A stretch of DNA of 64,000 bases from Psychroflexus longus. Its GTDB lineage: Bacteria; Bacteroidota; Bacteroidia; Flavobacteriales; Flavobacteriaceae. The stretch lies in NCBI RefSeq assembly GCF_020164595.1, contig NZ_JAIQZE010000011.1, forward strand, positions 1-64,000, given 5' to 3'. The notes under the pieces are model-generated. The model was not told the origin of the DNA, ran no database searches, and saw only the letters and a program-made list of their open reading frames with translations. A program made the translations under genes and the position numbers. This document shows positions 7,901 through 16,397 of the stretch, piece after piece (within the stretch, counting starts at the first letter, position 1; every line of letters begins with the position of its first letter).

Positions 7901-9384
7901 TTGATTTTGATAAAAATTCAAAAATTAGGTTCGATGATAAAGAATTTGTTTTCGATAATATTGGTGTTACAGACGTCAAATACAATACTCAAGGTCTGTT
8001 AAACGGAAGAATAAGCAACCAAAATTTCAGTGAGTGGTTTTTAGATCTAAATTTAAGTTCAAATAATCTTGTGGCTCTAGATACTGAATTTGAAGAAGGT
8101 GATCTTTATTATGGTACTGCTTTTATTGATGGATCAGCTTCGATTACAGGACCTACAGACGAGATAGAAATCAATGTGAATGCGATAACTCAAAAAAATA
8201 CTGTTTTTAAAATACCCTTGGATGATTCTGAATCTTTAGGCGACAATTCATTTATTTATTTTTTAAGCCTGGAAGACAAGCTTTCCAAAGAAGCAGGCAG
8301 AAAAATAGAGTTGAAAGAGGTAAAAGGTCTGAGTCTAAACTTTGATCTCGATATCACTCGAGATGCCGAAGTGGAAATAGTAGTAGACCCAGCTAGTGGT
8401 AGTAGCTTGAAAGGAAGAGGAGCTGGGACACTTTTAATAGAAATCAATACCAATGGGAAATTCAACATGTACGGAGACTTCGTTGCCTACGAAGGTGAGT
8501 ATAATTTCAAATATTCAGGTTTGGTACAGAAACGATTTGAAGTTGTTCCAGGATCGAATTTGACTTGGAATGGGGACCCTGTGAGAGCAAATATAGATGT
8601 ACAGGCAAAATATATAACTGAAGCAAATCCGGCGATTTTACTCGAAAATCCTTCAGTCAACCGTGAGATTCCAGTGGAAGTTCTCATTAATTTAACTGGA
8701 CAGATCATTCAACCTGATATCGAGTTCAGTTTAAATTACCCTAATTTGTCTTCAGTGGTGAAAAGTGAGTTAGAATATCGTGTTCAAGGCCGGGAAAATA
8801 CTGAACTTCAGGCTTTATCGTTGGTAACTCAAGGAACTTTTTACAGTCAGGCAGGTCTAGGACAAAATGCAATTACAGGCAACTTGATAGAAAGAGCTTC
8901 CGGAATAGTAGATGATATAATTTCTAAAGAGGATAATAAATTTAAACTCGGTTTGAATTATCAACAAAACGACAGAAGTCTTACTCAAAATAATATTGCA
9001 GATAGAGTTGGACTTTCTATCAAAACCAAAATAAGCGATCGGGTCCTAATCAACGGTAGGTTTGGAGTTCCAGTGGGTGGAGTTACAGAGTCAGTTGTGT
9101 TTGGTGATGTGGAGATAAATTTTCTTCTGAATGAAACGGGTAGTTTAAGAGCAAATGTGTTTAACAGAGAAAGTGACATTCAGTTTATAGGAGAAGAACT
9201 TGGGTATACGCAGGGAATTGGCTTGACTTACACTGTAGATTTCAACAACTTCAAAGAGTTGATTAATAAAATAATGGATAAGGAATTCACTAAAGTAAAG
9301 AAACAAGACAAAAAAGATCAAAATGATAAAACAATTGAATTGCCATCTTACATCAACTTCCCCTCAAATAGAGGAGCTAATTAA
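4939..9384 (+). CDS. tamB: TamB-like translocation and assembly module / AsmA-like bridge protein
   Basis: A 1481-residue protein starting at GTG (4939). One N-terminal membrane anchor spans roughly residues 10-32. A very long stretch of beta-rich, low-complexity AsmA/TamB-type repeats (NGxLxxxxF, GxLxxxLxLxx patterns) follows. A conserved C-terminal DUF490/TamB domain covers about 1050-1460, containing GRGAGTLLIEINTNGKF, YEGEYNFKYSGL and the FEVVPGSNLTWNGDP motif. TamB proteins span the periplasm and are linked to outer-membrane protein assembly and phospholipid transport. The last 40 residues are lysine-rich. Its 3' end overlaps the convergent symporter gene by 8 nt. The gene lies next to lptD, in keeping with an envelope-assembly neighbourhood. 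Confidence 0.9.
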   Translation: MLKSLWNFLKKTVTAVILILLLIVLVFLIPQVQTYYGNKLTKSFNETYDTDLNVSRLSINYKGNIVLDNLLLRDDYEDTIIYAKSLSTSLINLANLSGKNLHFSNTEIDQLKFKLKQYQNERYDEFTKFLDKLNDTTTTSDQSFQLKINRVLAYKSDFSIINQKISQDPTFFIRDLDFNLSNFKLLGPDLDFNLRRMSGILKQGIIVEDFKTRFSYSPSRMHLEDLSLETPYSKIEGEIEFDYNREDLKDFFDKVNVNAKFNNSLVSSTDLRRFYDGFGYSQELNITGVASGQLNNLELKALDITGVQDTKLDAELKLVNSFSDSPFSMKGSSMNISTTYEDLISLFPDDLKENLPIYFKQFGLTNLKGRIELSNDELFTVLDVKSKLGKTSLNLNFENYQSPDVVKYAGFLDVVKFDLASFLGIKTLGKTTFNFNVNGSGFTKSSLNTLAEGTINSIEVNGYEYKNIRLNGNLKAPYFNGRLESLDPNFLFSFDGLLDASKKENIYNFSADIDYADLAKLNIVKRDTVADFQGKLRVDLKGNSLDELKGKLSFNSFEYENTSEKYRFEDLIVQSSFEKDKQTISIDSPDVISGKLEGEFKLTSLPQLFSDAVENLYFRSKKDSKSKNQFVDFDLNIYNKIVEVFFPEIEVAPKTYIRGSIDADANNLSLNFRSPHLEVYGNTLDNINIQIDTENPLYNSYVEIESIITSFYNISDFNMINVNLKDTLFVRTEFKGGKLQKDNFNLSIYQTLDSDDKSTFGFKRSSIVYNDNLWFINRDSNRSNKVEIERGFQNFNVDSLKVSSGNQSIFFDGILRDSTFKDLKLTFNNVELADVVPKQDSINFAGVLDGRLDIFQKNNLYAPNLDIIIDDFVFNEIKYGQFSLEADGNKDLSSFDLLSELKLDEDLLFKADGSIFSIENDQYFDVDVIVNEFDLSSMSVFGEDVISKIRGFASGKVDVTGKLNNPYLNGELVLNEAGLKVPYLNIDFDFDKNSKIRFDDKEFVFDNIGVTDVKYNTQGLLNGRISNQNFSEWFLDLNLSSNNLVALDTEFEEGDLYYGTAFIDGSASITGPTDEIEINVNAITQKNTVFKIPLDDSESLGDNSFIYFLSLEDKLSKEAGRKIELKEVKGLSLNFDLDITRDAEVEIVVDPASGSSLKGRGAGTLLIEINTNGKFNMYGDFVAYEGEYNFKYSGLVQKRFEVVPGSNLTWNGDPVRANIDVQAKYITEANPAILLENPSVNREIPVEVLINLTGQIIQPDIEFSLNYPNLSSVVKSELEYRVQGRENTELQALSLVTQGTFYSQAGLGQNAITGNLIERASGIVDDIISKEDNKFKLGLNYQQNDRSLTQNNIADRVGLSIKTKISDRVLINGRFGVPVGGVTESVVFGDVEINFLLNETGSLRANVFNRESDIQFIGEELGYTQGIGLTYTVDFNNFKELINKIMDKEFTKVKKQDKKDQNDKTIELPSYINFPSNRGAN

Positions 9385-11101
9385 TAATTTTTTTCCAAAA
9401 ATAAATTATAACAGCTATAGAAATAAAGCAGATTGAGGCTGATAATATAAAAAGAGTCATCTCATTATAAATAAGATATCCCGTAGCAAACAATGCTGAA
9501 TATACTCCTGCGACTCCTGCTATAAATCCGATTATTTTATACTTAAATCCATCAAATTTTTGACCGTTATCAAATACTTTCTTTTCAAAAGAATCTATGG
9601 TTTCTTTTGGTGATGGTTTGGTTAATAAGGTAACTCCTACCCAAATACAAGTAGTTATTAATACACCAAATACAAGTTCAATATGAGATTCTAATTGCCA
9701 AATCCCGTAGGTTTTTCCTACAAAAAATATAACAGCGATAATAAAGGAAGAGAGCATCGCCGCGATTTCACTATATGGATTTATTTTGTACCAAAACCAT
9801 CTCAATATAAAAAGAAGGCCAGTGCCAGCACCGATTTGGAGTAATAAATCAAAAGCCTCTTTTGCCTCCTCGAGAACTAAAGCAAGTAGAGCAGCAAAAA
9901 TCATCATGAACAAGGTGGAAAGCCTACCAACTAAGACTTTATTGCTTTCGGAAGCCTTTGGTCTTAAAAACCTTACGTAAAAGTCATTTACAACATAACT
10001 ACTTCCCCAATTGAGATGTGTTGAAATCGTACTCATAAATGCTGCAATCAAAGAAGTAACAACAAGGCCAAGAAGTCCAGCTGGAAGATAGGATAACATA
10101 GCAGCATAGGCTAAATCATTTTTAATAAAATCTTCATTCAAATCTGGAAATGCAAGAGCTAGACTTTGCAAATCTGGAAATAATACAATAGAAGCCAAAC
10201 CTATAATTATCCACGGCCATGGTCTTATAGCATAATGAACAACTGTGAAAAGAAGTGTTGCAAGGGTTGCATGTTTTGTGTTTTTGGCAGCTAGCATGCG
10301 CTGGACAATGTATCCGCCACCTCCTGGTTCGGCACCAGGATACCAGACGCTCCACCATTGGACGGCTAAGGGTACAACTAAAATTGGAATAAAAATTTTG
10401 GGATTTGAAAAATCTGGAAAAATCGAACTTTTCTCATTCACCTCAGGAACCGCAAGTAATTCTTGTAAACCACCAATTTCAGGCATTTCTACGATATAGA
10501 TAGTTGCCCAAATGCTACCAGTAATAGCAATTGCAAACTGTATAAAATCAGTAAGAATAACACCCTTCAATCCTCCAAGCATTGAATATAGCACAGTCAC
10601 TGAACATGAAATTACCAAAGATTCAACTGCAGAAAAGTTGAACATCACATGACCAATTTTAATAGCAGCGAGGCAAACGGTCGCCATAATAACTATATTA
10701 AAGAATACTCCTAAATATATAGCTCTAAACCCTCTTAAAAAGGCAGCACTTTTACCGCTGTAGCGGAGTTCATAAAACTCAAGGTCTGTTGATATTTCAC
10801 TTTTTCTCCAGAGTTTAGAATAAAAAAATACGGTAAGCATTCCTGTAAGCAGAAAACTCCACCAGACCCAATTGCCATAAACCCCATCATTTCTTACTAT
10901 TCCTGCTACAAGCCCTGGGGTGTCTGCAGCAAAGGTTGTAGCCACCATAGATATACCAAGCAACCACCAAGACATATTCCGTCCGGATAGAAAGAAATTC
11001 TTTGCATTTTTTCCACTAGACCTGGAAGCATAGACACCAATCCCTAGGCTTATTGCAAAAAAGGCGATGATGATAACCCAGTCAATGAAGCTTAGTAGCA
11101 T
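9377..11101 (-). CDS. Sodium:solute symporter family (SSS) transporter
   Basis: A 574-residue polytopic membrane protein with about 13-14 predicted helices. The SSS family pattern is visible: FFLSGRNMSWWLLGISMVAT near residue 36, then TFAADTPGLVAGIVRNDG, STDLEFYELRYSG, and YSMLGGLKGVILTDFIQF in the middle, the equivalent of the sodium-symporter signature. STISTHLNWGSSYVVNDFY comes later. The substrate is not deducible; these flavobacterial forms are often annotated only as Na+:solute symporters. It is the third gene of an lptD - ridA - symporter group, 5 nt after ridA. That places it with a deaminase involved in amino-acid metabolism, so an amino acid or sugar is a guess. Confidence 0.88.
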   Translation of the reverse strand: MLLSFIDWVIIIAFFAISLGIGVYASRSSGKNAKNFFLSGRNMSWWLLGISMVATTFAADTPGLVAGIVRNDGVYGNWVWWSFLLTGMLTVFFYSKLWRKSEISTDLEFYELRYSGKSAAFLRGFRAIYLGVFFNIVIMATVCLAAIKIGHVMFNFSAVESLVISCSVTVLYSMLGGLKGVILTDFIQFAIAITGSIWATIYIVEMPEIGGLQELLAVPEVNEKSSIFPDFSNPKIFIPILVVPLAVQWWSVWYPGAEPGGGGYIVQRMLAAKNTKHATLATLLFTVVHYAIRPWPWIIIGLASIVLFPDLQSLALAFPDLNEDFIKNDLAYAAMLSYLPAGLLGLVVTSLIAAFMSTISTHLNWGSSYVVNDFYVRFLRPKASESNKVLVGRLSTLFMMIFAALLALVLEEAKEAFDLLLQIGAGTGLLFILRWFWYKINPYSEIAAMLSSFIIAVIFFVGKTYGIWQLESHIELVFGVLITTCIWVGVTLLTKPSPKETIDSFEKKVFDNGQKFDGFKYKIIGFIAGVAGVYSALFATGYLIYNEMTLFILSASICFISIAVIIYFWKKIIN

Positions 11102-11106
11102 ATAAT

Positions 11107-11490
11107 TTATCCTTGGAAGGCAATAAGGCTTATCTCAACATTAGCATCTTTTGGCAATCTTGCTACCTGAACAGTTTCTCTGGCTGGAGCTGTACTTTCA
11201 TCAAAGTATGATCCGTAAACTTCATTGATCTTCGAAAAATCATCCATATCAGAAATAAAGATGCTTGTCTTTATGACATCAGAAAAGTCCAACTTAGCTT
11301 CATTTAAAATGGCCCTTAAACTTGTCATGACACGCTTCGTCTCTTCCTCTATGGAGTCAAATTCGGTTTTTCCTGTTTCTGGATTAATTGCAATTTGCCC
11401 AGAGGTATAGAGAAATCCATTTATGCTAACAGCTTGATTATAAGGTCCAATTGGAGCAGCTGCGTGTTTCGTTTTAATTATTTCTTTCAT
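11107..11490 (-). CDS. ridA: RidA family reactive intermediate/imine deaminase
   Basis: At 127 residues it is full length for the YjgF/YER057c/UK114 family. Conserved features are APIGPYNQAV (12-21), LYTSGQIAINPETG (27-40) and the catalytic Arg104 in PARETVQVARLP, with Glu119 near the C-terminus. RidA hydrolyses 2-aminoacrylate and other enamines/imines released by PLP enzymes, so it protects PLP enzymes in the cytosol. It lies 5 nt after lptD and 5 nt before the SSS symporter in the same direction, so co-transcription is likely although the functional link is not obvious. Confidence 0.93.
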   Translation of the reverse strand: MKEIIKTKHAAAPIGPYNQAVSINGFLYTSGQIAINPETGKTEFDSIEEETKRVMTSLRAILNEAKLDFSDVIKTSIFISDMDDFSKINEVYGSYFDESTAPARETVQVARLPKDANVEISLIAFQG

Positions 11491-11495
11491 AATGA

Positions 11496-14222
11496 TTAAT
11501 TTAAAGTTCTATCCCTTTCTCTGTTCTTATCGTATTTCACATCTTGTAATATATTGGACTTAATTCCTATGAAGAAAAACCATGATTTTCTTATTCCAAA
11601 AGGTGTCCAGTTAAAACTCATCTGCCAACTCTTCAAGTCTTTAGCAAACCGAAGTTGTGTAAATGAAAATCCTTTATTTTTAATATCATAACCAGATGAC
11701 ACCCCCACCTTCCATGTGGGAGATAATTCTACATCTCCCGAAAACATCAGAGAATGGGAACTTATCTCGTTTTCTCTTGCTTGGTTAGAATAGGTCATTG
11801 TGTAAGATAAATTTAAATTCCAGGGTATGGCATAATTATAAAATTCATTTTCATCACTTTTGGACTCTTTATTATTGGGTCGTCGATTCATCATTTCACT
11901 CGTTCCGAAAAGATCATCCGGGCGTCCACCATTTCGATAGCTTTCAGAATCAAATTCTTCATCATCTTCGTCTCCATCATCGTCATCATCACCTTTTTGA
12001 AAGTCCTTATTTGAAAATGAATAGCTAAAACTTAAGTTACCTCTCGTAAGTCTAAATAAACTTCCTCCGTTATCAATATTTAGAGTGTTTATTCTACGAT
12101 TGTTACTGTTTAGAGCATACATATCCAACGACCCTAAGAAGTTGACTGCCAGCTTATCTTTCACTACAGGTAATGTCCCTCTCACAGATACAGGACTTAA
12201 ATTTAATGAATCAACTGCAAAATTATAATTTGTACTAAAGCTTAAATTACTTAAAAGACTTCTCTTTTCGAAGCGGTCATCGCCTGTAAGTGTTGAGTCC
12301 TTTTTCTTCACTTTAGCTTCAAAATCATTTGTGACATTGAAGGACATACTACTGGTAAAATTGTTTCCTGGAGCACCATTTAGTGTTCCTTCAAACCTTG
12401 AATATTCTACAACTTCATCTTCAAGTCCAGCAATTCCTGTTCTAGTATATTCATCGTAATATTGATTAAAGGCTGGCCCTATGTTGTAAGATACAGAAGG
12501 TCTTATCACATGACGGATGGCTTTAATATTACTTTTATCGCCAAAATCGAACATTCCGTAGACAGTAGTTCCCACCGAAGTTGAAAAATCGTATGTTCTG
12601 TAAGAGTCAAACCCATTTATTGTGTCCCTTTCTACTTGACCTATCTGCTCATCAAATCTCTGCTCGAAGGTCTTAAGAGTCCAGACTTCGTTAAAATTTG
12701 CACTTGTGCTCACACTAAAATGATCAAATATTTTAAAATTTGTTGAAATTGGGATTGTATGTCTTGCTCCTGAATTCGCATTTTCAAACATTTCTGGGCG
12801 AAAGAATAATGAGTCTGTTGTAGTAATTCTGTTTTCTGCTCTTACGTTGTACTGAAGGTTAATATTTTGAATAGCACCTTGCTTAGTTCCTGTTTTTGGC
12901 TCAAAGGGGAAAATCCTCCCAATGCTAAATTGTAAGGTGGGTAGAGTAAGGTTGATAACCTCCGTATTGGTATTTTGATTATGTGTCGCAGAAATATTCA
13001 AATTCATACCTAGTTCTCCTTCAAACGTTTTTGAATAGGAAATAGATGAATTTAATGTATTATTTAAAAAATTACCTGTGTTATTCTGATTTACAGACTG
13101 CTGATAGTAATCGCTAGATCCTAAATTTACTGAAGCCGAAAATCTTGATGATGGGTTAGCCTTTTGGTCTTGGTTATGACTCCAACGCAAATTATATATT
13201 GTCGTTTCACTAAAATTTGGAAATCCCCGTTCTTCGATTAATAACTTCTCATACCTAAAAGCTACGTTTCCATTAAAACGATACCTCGTATTGTAGTTAC
13301 TTTCCAGGCGAACACCGTAACTTCCATTGGTATAATAATCTCCCTGTACTGCTAAATCAGCATAATCACTTATTGCAAAATAGTATCCACCATTCTGTAA
13401 AAAGAAGCCTCTATTTATATTTTCACCATAGGAAGGAATAATAAAACCAGACGATTGTTTTTCTGTCAATGGAAAGTATCCAAAAGGCAAACCTAGGGGA
13501 GTTGGAACATCTGCTATATACATATTGACAAAACCCGTAACAATTTTGCTATCAGGAACAAATTTTATTTTTCTAGCAAAAAAATAGTAATTTGCGTCAT
13601 CAACATCTTCCGCGGTGGTGAATTTTGCATTAGCTAAATAATAAATGGAATCGTTTTGTCTCTTTGAAATTTCCCCTTTTACCTTAAAGCCACCCTGTTC
13701 TGTCCTCGAATTAAAAACCAAAGCTTTCTGTGAATCAAAATTAAAAATCAAACTATCGGGCTCAACTAAGTTATTACCTTGTTTGAAAGTAGGTTTTTGA
13801 GTGTAAGTCCCTGTAGAATCAATAATTCCTGCTGCAAAGACTTCTTTGGTTGAATTATCCATAACGATTCTTCCGGCGTTGATGATCATGTCACCATATT
13901 CTACAACGGCTTCGTTATAGAGATACATTTTATTTTCTTTTTTAGATAATCTCTTGTAGTCTTTGGCAAAAGCGTCTACAATATCAGTTAAAGTTTCTCG
14001 CTTTCTAGCTGTTTGATTAGGAGATATGGTGTCGCCAATTATATATTTTATTCTCTGAGTTATGGAATCGGCCTTATTATTGATTAAGTAACCAAGATCA
14101 GTTTTTTTAGATTCTTTTTCTTGTCCATAAAGGCCGAAATTCAAAAGAAATACAATAAAAAAAAGTATGTAAAGTAAGTTTGTACGCAAAGCTTTTAGTA
14201 CTATTTTTGTAAAAGTGGCCAT
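11496..14222 (-). CDS. lptD: LptD-like LPS-assembly outer membrane protein
   Basis: This 908-residue protein has an N-terminal signal segment (hydrophobic about 12-32). An OstA-like region at roughly 95-240 carries YNEAVVEYGDMIINAGRIVM, a SKRQNDSIYYLANAKFTT segment and the LptD-typical PTPLGLPFGYFPL loop. A long antiparallel beta-barrel of FSVSTSANF-type strands follows to the C-terminus. LptD with LptE inserts LPS into the outer leaflet; the Bacteroidota form is longer and lacks the E. coli cysteine pattern. An unusual run of Asp/Glu (KGDDDDDGDEDDEEFDSES) with Arg/Asn-rich flanks lies near residue 740-790, probably an extracellular loop. It is first in the group with ridA and the symporter, with a TAATTTTG -7 element just upstream. 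Confidence 0.88.
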   Translation of the reverse strand: MATFTKIVLKALRTNLLYILFFIVFLLNFGLYGQEKESKKTDLGYLINNKADSITQRIKYIIGDTISPNQTARKRETLTDIVDAFAKDYKRLSKKENKMYLYNEAVVEYGDMIINAGRIVMDNSTKEVFAAGIIDSTGTYTQKPTFKQGNNLVEPDSLIFNFDSQKALVFNSRTEQGGFKVKGEISKRQNDSIYYLANAKFTTAEDVDDANYYFFARKIKFVPDSKIVTGFVNMYIADVPTPLGLPFGYFPLTEKQSSGFIIPSYGENINRGFFLQNGGYYFAISDYADLAVQGDYYTNGSYGVRLESNYNTRYRFNGNVAFRYEKLLIEERGFPNFSETTIYNLRWSHNQDQKANPSSRFSASVNLGSSDYYQQSVNQNNTGNFLNNTLNSSISYSKTFEGELGMNLNISATHNQNTNTEVINLTLPTLQFSIGRIFPFEPKTGTKQGAIQNINLQYNVRAENRITTTDSLFFRPEMFENANSGARHTIPISTNFKIFDHFSVSTSANFNEVWTLKTFEQRFDEQIGQVERDTINGFDSYRTYDFSTSVGTTVYGMFDFGDKSNIKAIRHVIRPSVSYNIGPAFNQYYDEYTRTGIAGLEDEVVEYSRFEGTLNGAPGNNFTSSMSFNVTNDFEAKVKKKDSTLTGDDRFEKRSLLSNLSFSTNYNFAVDSLNLSPVSVRGTLPVVKDKLAVNFLGSLDMYALNSNNRRINTLNIDNGGSLFRLTRGNLSFSYSFSNKDFQKGDDDDDGDEDDEEFDSESYRNGGRPDDLFGTSEMMNRRPNNKESKSDENEFYNYAIPWNLNLSYTMTYSNQARENEISSHSLMFSGDVELSPTWKVGVSSGYDIKNKGFSFTQLRFAKDLKSWQMSFNWTPFGIRKSWFFFIGIKSNILQDVKYDKNRERDRTLN

Positions 14223-14235
14223 TATTAAGAAGTCC

Positions 14236-14243
14236 CAAAATTA
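14236..14243 (-). promoter_or_regulatory. -7 promoter element for lptD
   Basis: The minus strand reads TAATTTTG (TANNTTTG consensus), 14 nt upstream of the lptD start, which implies a very short leader. No convincing -33 TTTG was found. Confidence 0.4.
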
Positions 14244-14301
14244 CATTTTATTTTTATGCTTCCTAAAAAAGTTTCAAATAACATCCACAATTATAAAATC
14301 C

Positions 14302-15417
14302 ATGTTTAGACCTAACTTTAGTCTCCAATTATTATTGTTTTTATTCATTTTTAATTCGAGTGTAAATTTGACTTACGCTCAATCTGCTTCTAAAAAATTT
14401 ATAGTGGTTTTGGACGCTGGACATGGTGGTAAAGATGCAGGCAACACTGGTAATAATTATTTTGAAAAAGATATAGCACTCAAGATTGTTCTTAAGGTTG
14501 GGGAGCAGCTTAAGAAATATGAAGACCTAGAGGTAATTTATACAAGAGATAAAGATGTGTTTATTCCATTGGACAAAAGGGCTGAAATTGCAAATATGGC
14601 TAATGCTGATCTGTTTGTGTCAATACATTGTAATGGTGTAAATAATAGTGCTCCATCAGGCACAGAAACTTTTGTTTTAGGTTTACATAGAAACAAGGAC
14701 AATTTGGAAATTGCAATGAAAGAGAATTCAGTAATAAAGTTTGAAGATGATTATCAAATAAAATACGATGGTTTTGATCCCGAGTCACCTGAATCTTATA
14801 TTGGATTTTCAATCATGCAAGAAGAATTTTTGGATCAAAGTGCTTTGCTTGCCGATTTTGTTCAGAAGCAATTTTCAAGCACAATGAATTTAAAAAATAG
14901 AGGTGTAAAGCAAGCAGGATTTCTAGTATTGAGAGAAACTTATATGCCAAGTGTTTTGATCGAAACTGGATTTTTGACCAATAAAGCTGAGGGCGCCTTT
15001 TTAAATTCTGTTACCGGTCAAACTAAACTTGCAGATGCAATTGTCGACGGTATCAATAATTATAAAAACATTATTAATGTAAAAGCTTTAGAGGCAGAGC
15101 TTAGCGAATACAAAGTAAACTCTAGCGATGTCATGGAAGATTTTTCTACAGTGAAATTTAAAATTCAATTAGCTGCAAGTTCAAGAAAAATTGATCCAAG
15201 TCCAGAAAATTTTAAAAAACTGTCGCCAATATCAAGATATCAAGAAAATGACTTGTTCAAATATCTATTTGGAGAAACAAATAATTACATGAGTGCACAA
15301 ACCTTAAGAGATAGAGCTAAAGCAGAGGGTTATACATCTGCATTTATTGTTGCTTTCAATTCTGTAGGTGAAAAAATTTCAATAAAAGAAGCGCTCAATA
15401 CAAGAGTTAACAACTAG
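14302..15417 (+). CDS. N-acetylmuramoyl-L-alanine amidase (Amidase_3), exported
   Basis: The ATG at 14302 is chosen because it gives a proper signal peptide (hydrophobic 8-20, cleavage after YAQ); an upstream in-frame start at 14215 would overlap the lptD start. The 371-residue protein has the zinc Amidase_3 domain at about 32-275. Visible residues are LDAGHGGKDAG with His41, Glu55 in FEKDIAL, His109 in FVSIHCNG and catalytic Glu221 in VLIETGFLTN. The enzyme cleaves the amide between MurNAc and the stem peptide in peptidoglycan and is used in daughter-cell separation. The last 80 residues (FKIQLAASS... GYTSAFIVAF) look like a SPOR-type septal-binding domain. Confidence 0.92.
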   Translation: MFRPNFSLQLLLFLFIFNSSVNLTYAQSASKKFIVVLDAGHGGKDAGNTGNNYFEKDIALKIVLKVGEQLKKYEDLEVIYTRDKDVFIPLDKRAEIANMANADLFVSIHCNGVNNSAPSGTETFVLGLHRNKDNLEIAMKENSVIKFEDDYQIKYDGFDPESPESYIGFSIMQEEFLDQSALLADFVQKQFSSTMNLKNRGVKQAGFLVLRETYMPSVLIETGFLTNKAEGAFLNSVTGQTKLADAIVDGINNYKNIINVKALEAELSEYKVNSSDVMEDFSTVKFKIQLAASSRKIDPSPENFKKLSPISRYQENDLFKYLFGETNNYMSAQTLRDRAKAEGYTSAFIVAFNSVGEKISIKEALNTRVNN

Positions 15418-15434
15418 TTTTCATTAAAGTTTAC

Positions 15435-15442
15435 TACATTTG
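15435..15442 (+). promoter_or_regulatory. -7 promoter element for the MCE/Fe-S operon
   Basis: TACATTTG fits TANNTTTG and lies 18 nt before the TTG start of the MCE gene. Upstream T-rich sequence is present, but no -33 at ideal spacing. Confidence 0.45.
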
Positions 15443-15459
15443 AAACAAAACATTATCCT

Positions 15460-16392
15460 TTGAAAAAAGAAGTAAAAGTTGGCATTTTAGCCATTGTTGC
15501 AGTAGCCTTATTTATTTTTGGTTACAATTTCCTTAAAGGAAATAACTTATTTAATACATCACGAACTTTTTATGCGGTTTATGATAATGTCGAAGGTCTA
15601 AACCAATCAGCACCAGTTACTATCAATGGATATCAAGTAGGCTCAGTTACCAAAATTGATTTTATCGAATCTGGTGAATTATTGGTTACAATGAATATGA
15701 GCGACAATTTCACTTTTCCTAAAGAAAGTGTTGCCAAAATTTATGGAGGAGGACTGATAGGCGGAAAATCGATGAAAATTGAGCTAGGGGAAGACTTCAG
15801 TAATTTTGCAAAATCTGGTGATACTTTGCCATCTGCTGTTGAAGAAGGTTTAATAGAACTAGTAAACGAGAAACTAACACCATTGAAGGATAAAATTTCT
15901 CATGCTGTTGTAGAAATCGATACCTTACTTGGATCAATTAATTATATTCTGGATGCACAAACAAGAAATAATTTAAAAGAATCTATAAAGAGTCTTAATG
16001 GAACCTTGGCTTCACTAAACTCATCTTCTTCCAAAATGGAAGGCATATTAGATACAAATAGAGATAAAATAAACCTGTCTATAGATAAATTCACTCAGAC
16101 TGCAGATAATCTTTCAAAGATTACAGATTCTTTATCCCAAATTGAGTTTAAAAGTATCGCTCATAATGCAGATAAAACACTGTTAAACCTGAATGAAATT
16201 TCAAGCAAATTGAACAGCGGGGAAGGAAGTTTAGGTAAATTACTGAATGATGATCAACTTTATCAAAATATTGAAAACGCTACAAAAGAGATGGAAGAGC
16301 TTATGAGAGATTTAAAATTAAATCCTAAGCGTTATGTTCATTTTTCAGTATTTGGTAAAAAAAATAAAGAGTATAACAACCCTGAAGATTAA
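15460..16392 (+). CDS. MlaD-like MCE domain protein
   Basis: A 310-residue protein translated from TTG at 15460. A single membrane anchor (about 7-24) is followed by one MCE domain (about 35-115): FYAVYDNVEGLNQSAPVTI, then NGYQVGSVTKIDF and IYGGGLIGGKSMKIELG. An alpha-helical tail (about 140-290) is rich in heptad leucines and serines, typical of MlaD/YebT-like lipid-shuttling proteins. MCE rings carry lipids between membranes. No MlaE permease or MlaF ATPase gene is nearby, so it is an orphan here; in Bacteroidota these components are often encoded elsewhere. The next gene starts 5 nt after its stop. Confidence 0.87.
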   Translation: MKKEVKVGILAIVAVALFIFGYNFLKGNNLFNTSRTFYAVYDNVEGLNQSAPVTINGYQVGSVTKIDFIESGELLVTMNMSDNFTFPKESVAKIYGGGLIGGKSMKIELGEDFSNFAKSGDTLPSAVEEGLIELVNEKLTPLKDKISHAVVEIDTLLGSINYILDAQTRNNLKESIKSLNGTLASLNSSSSKMEGILDTNRDKINLSIDKFTQTADNLSKITDSLSQIEFKSIAHNADKTLLNLNEISSKLNSGEGSLGKLLNDDQLYQNIENATKEMEELMRDLKLNPKRYVHFSVFGKKNKEYNNPED

Positions 16393-16397
16393 AAAAA

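Noticed and set aside
11798-12028. A 76-codon plus-strand frame very rich in histidine
   Set aside because: It is the complement of the Asp/Glu codon run (GAT/GAC/GAA) inside lptD, so the histidines are an artefact of reading the other strand. No start context, and it lies entirely inside a well-supported gene.
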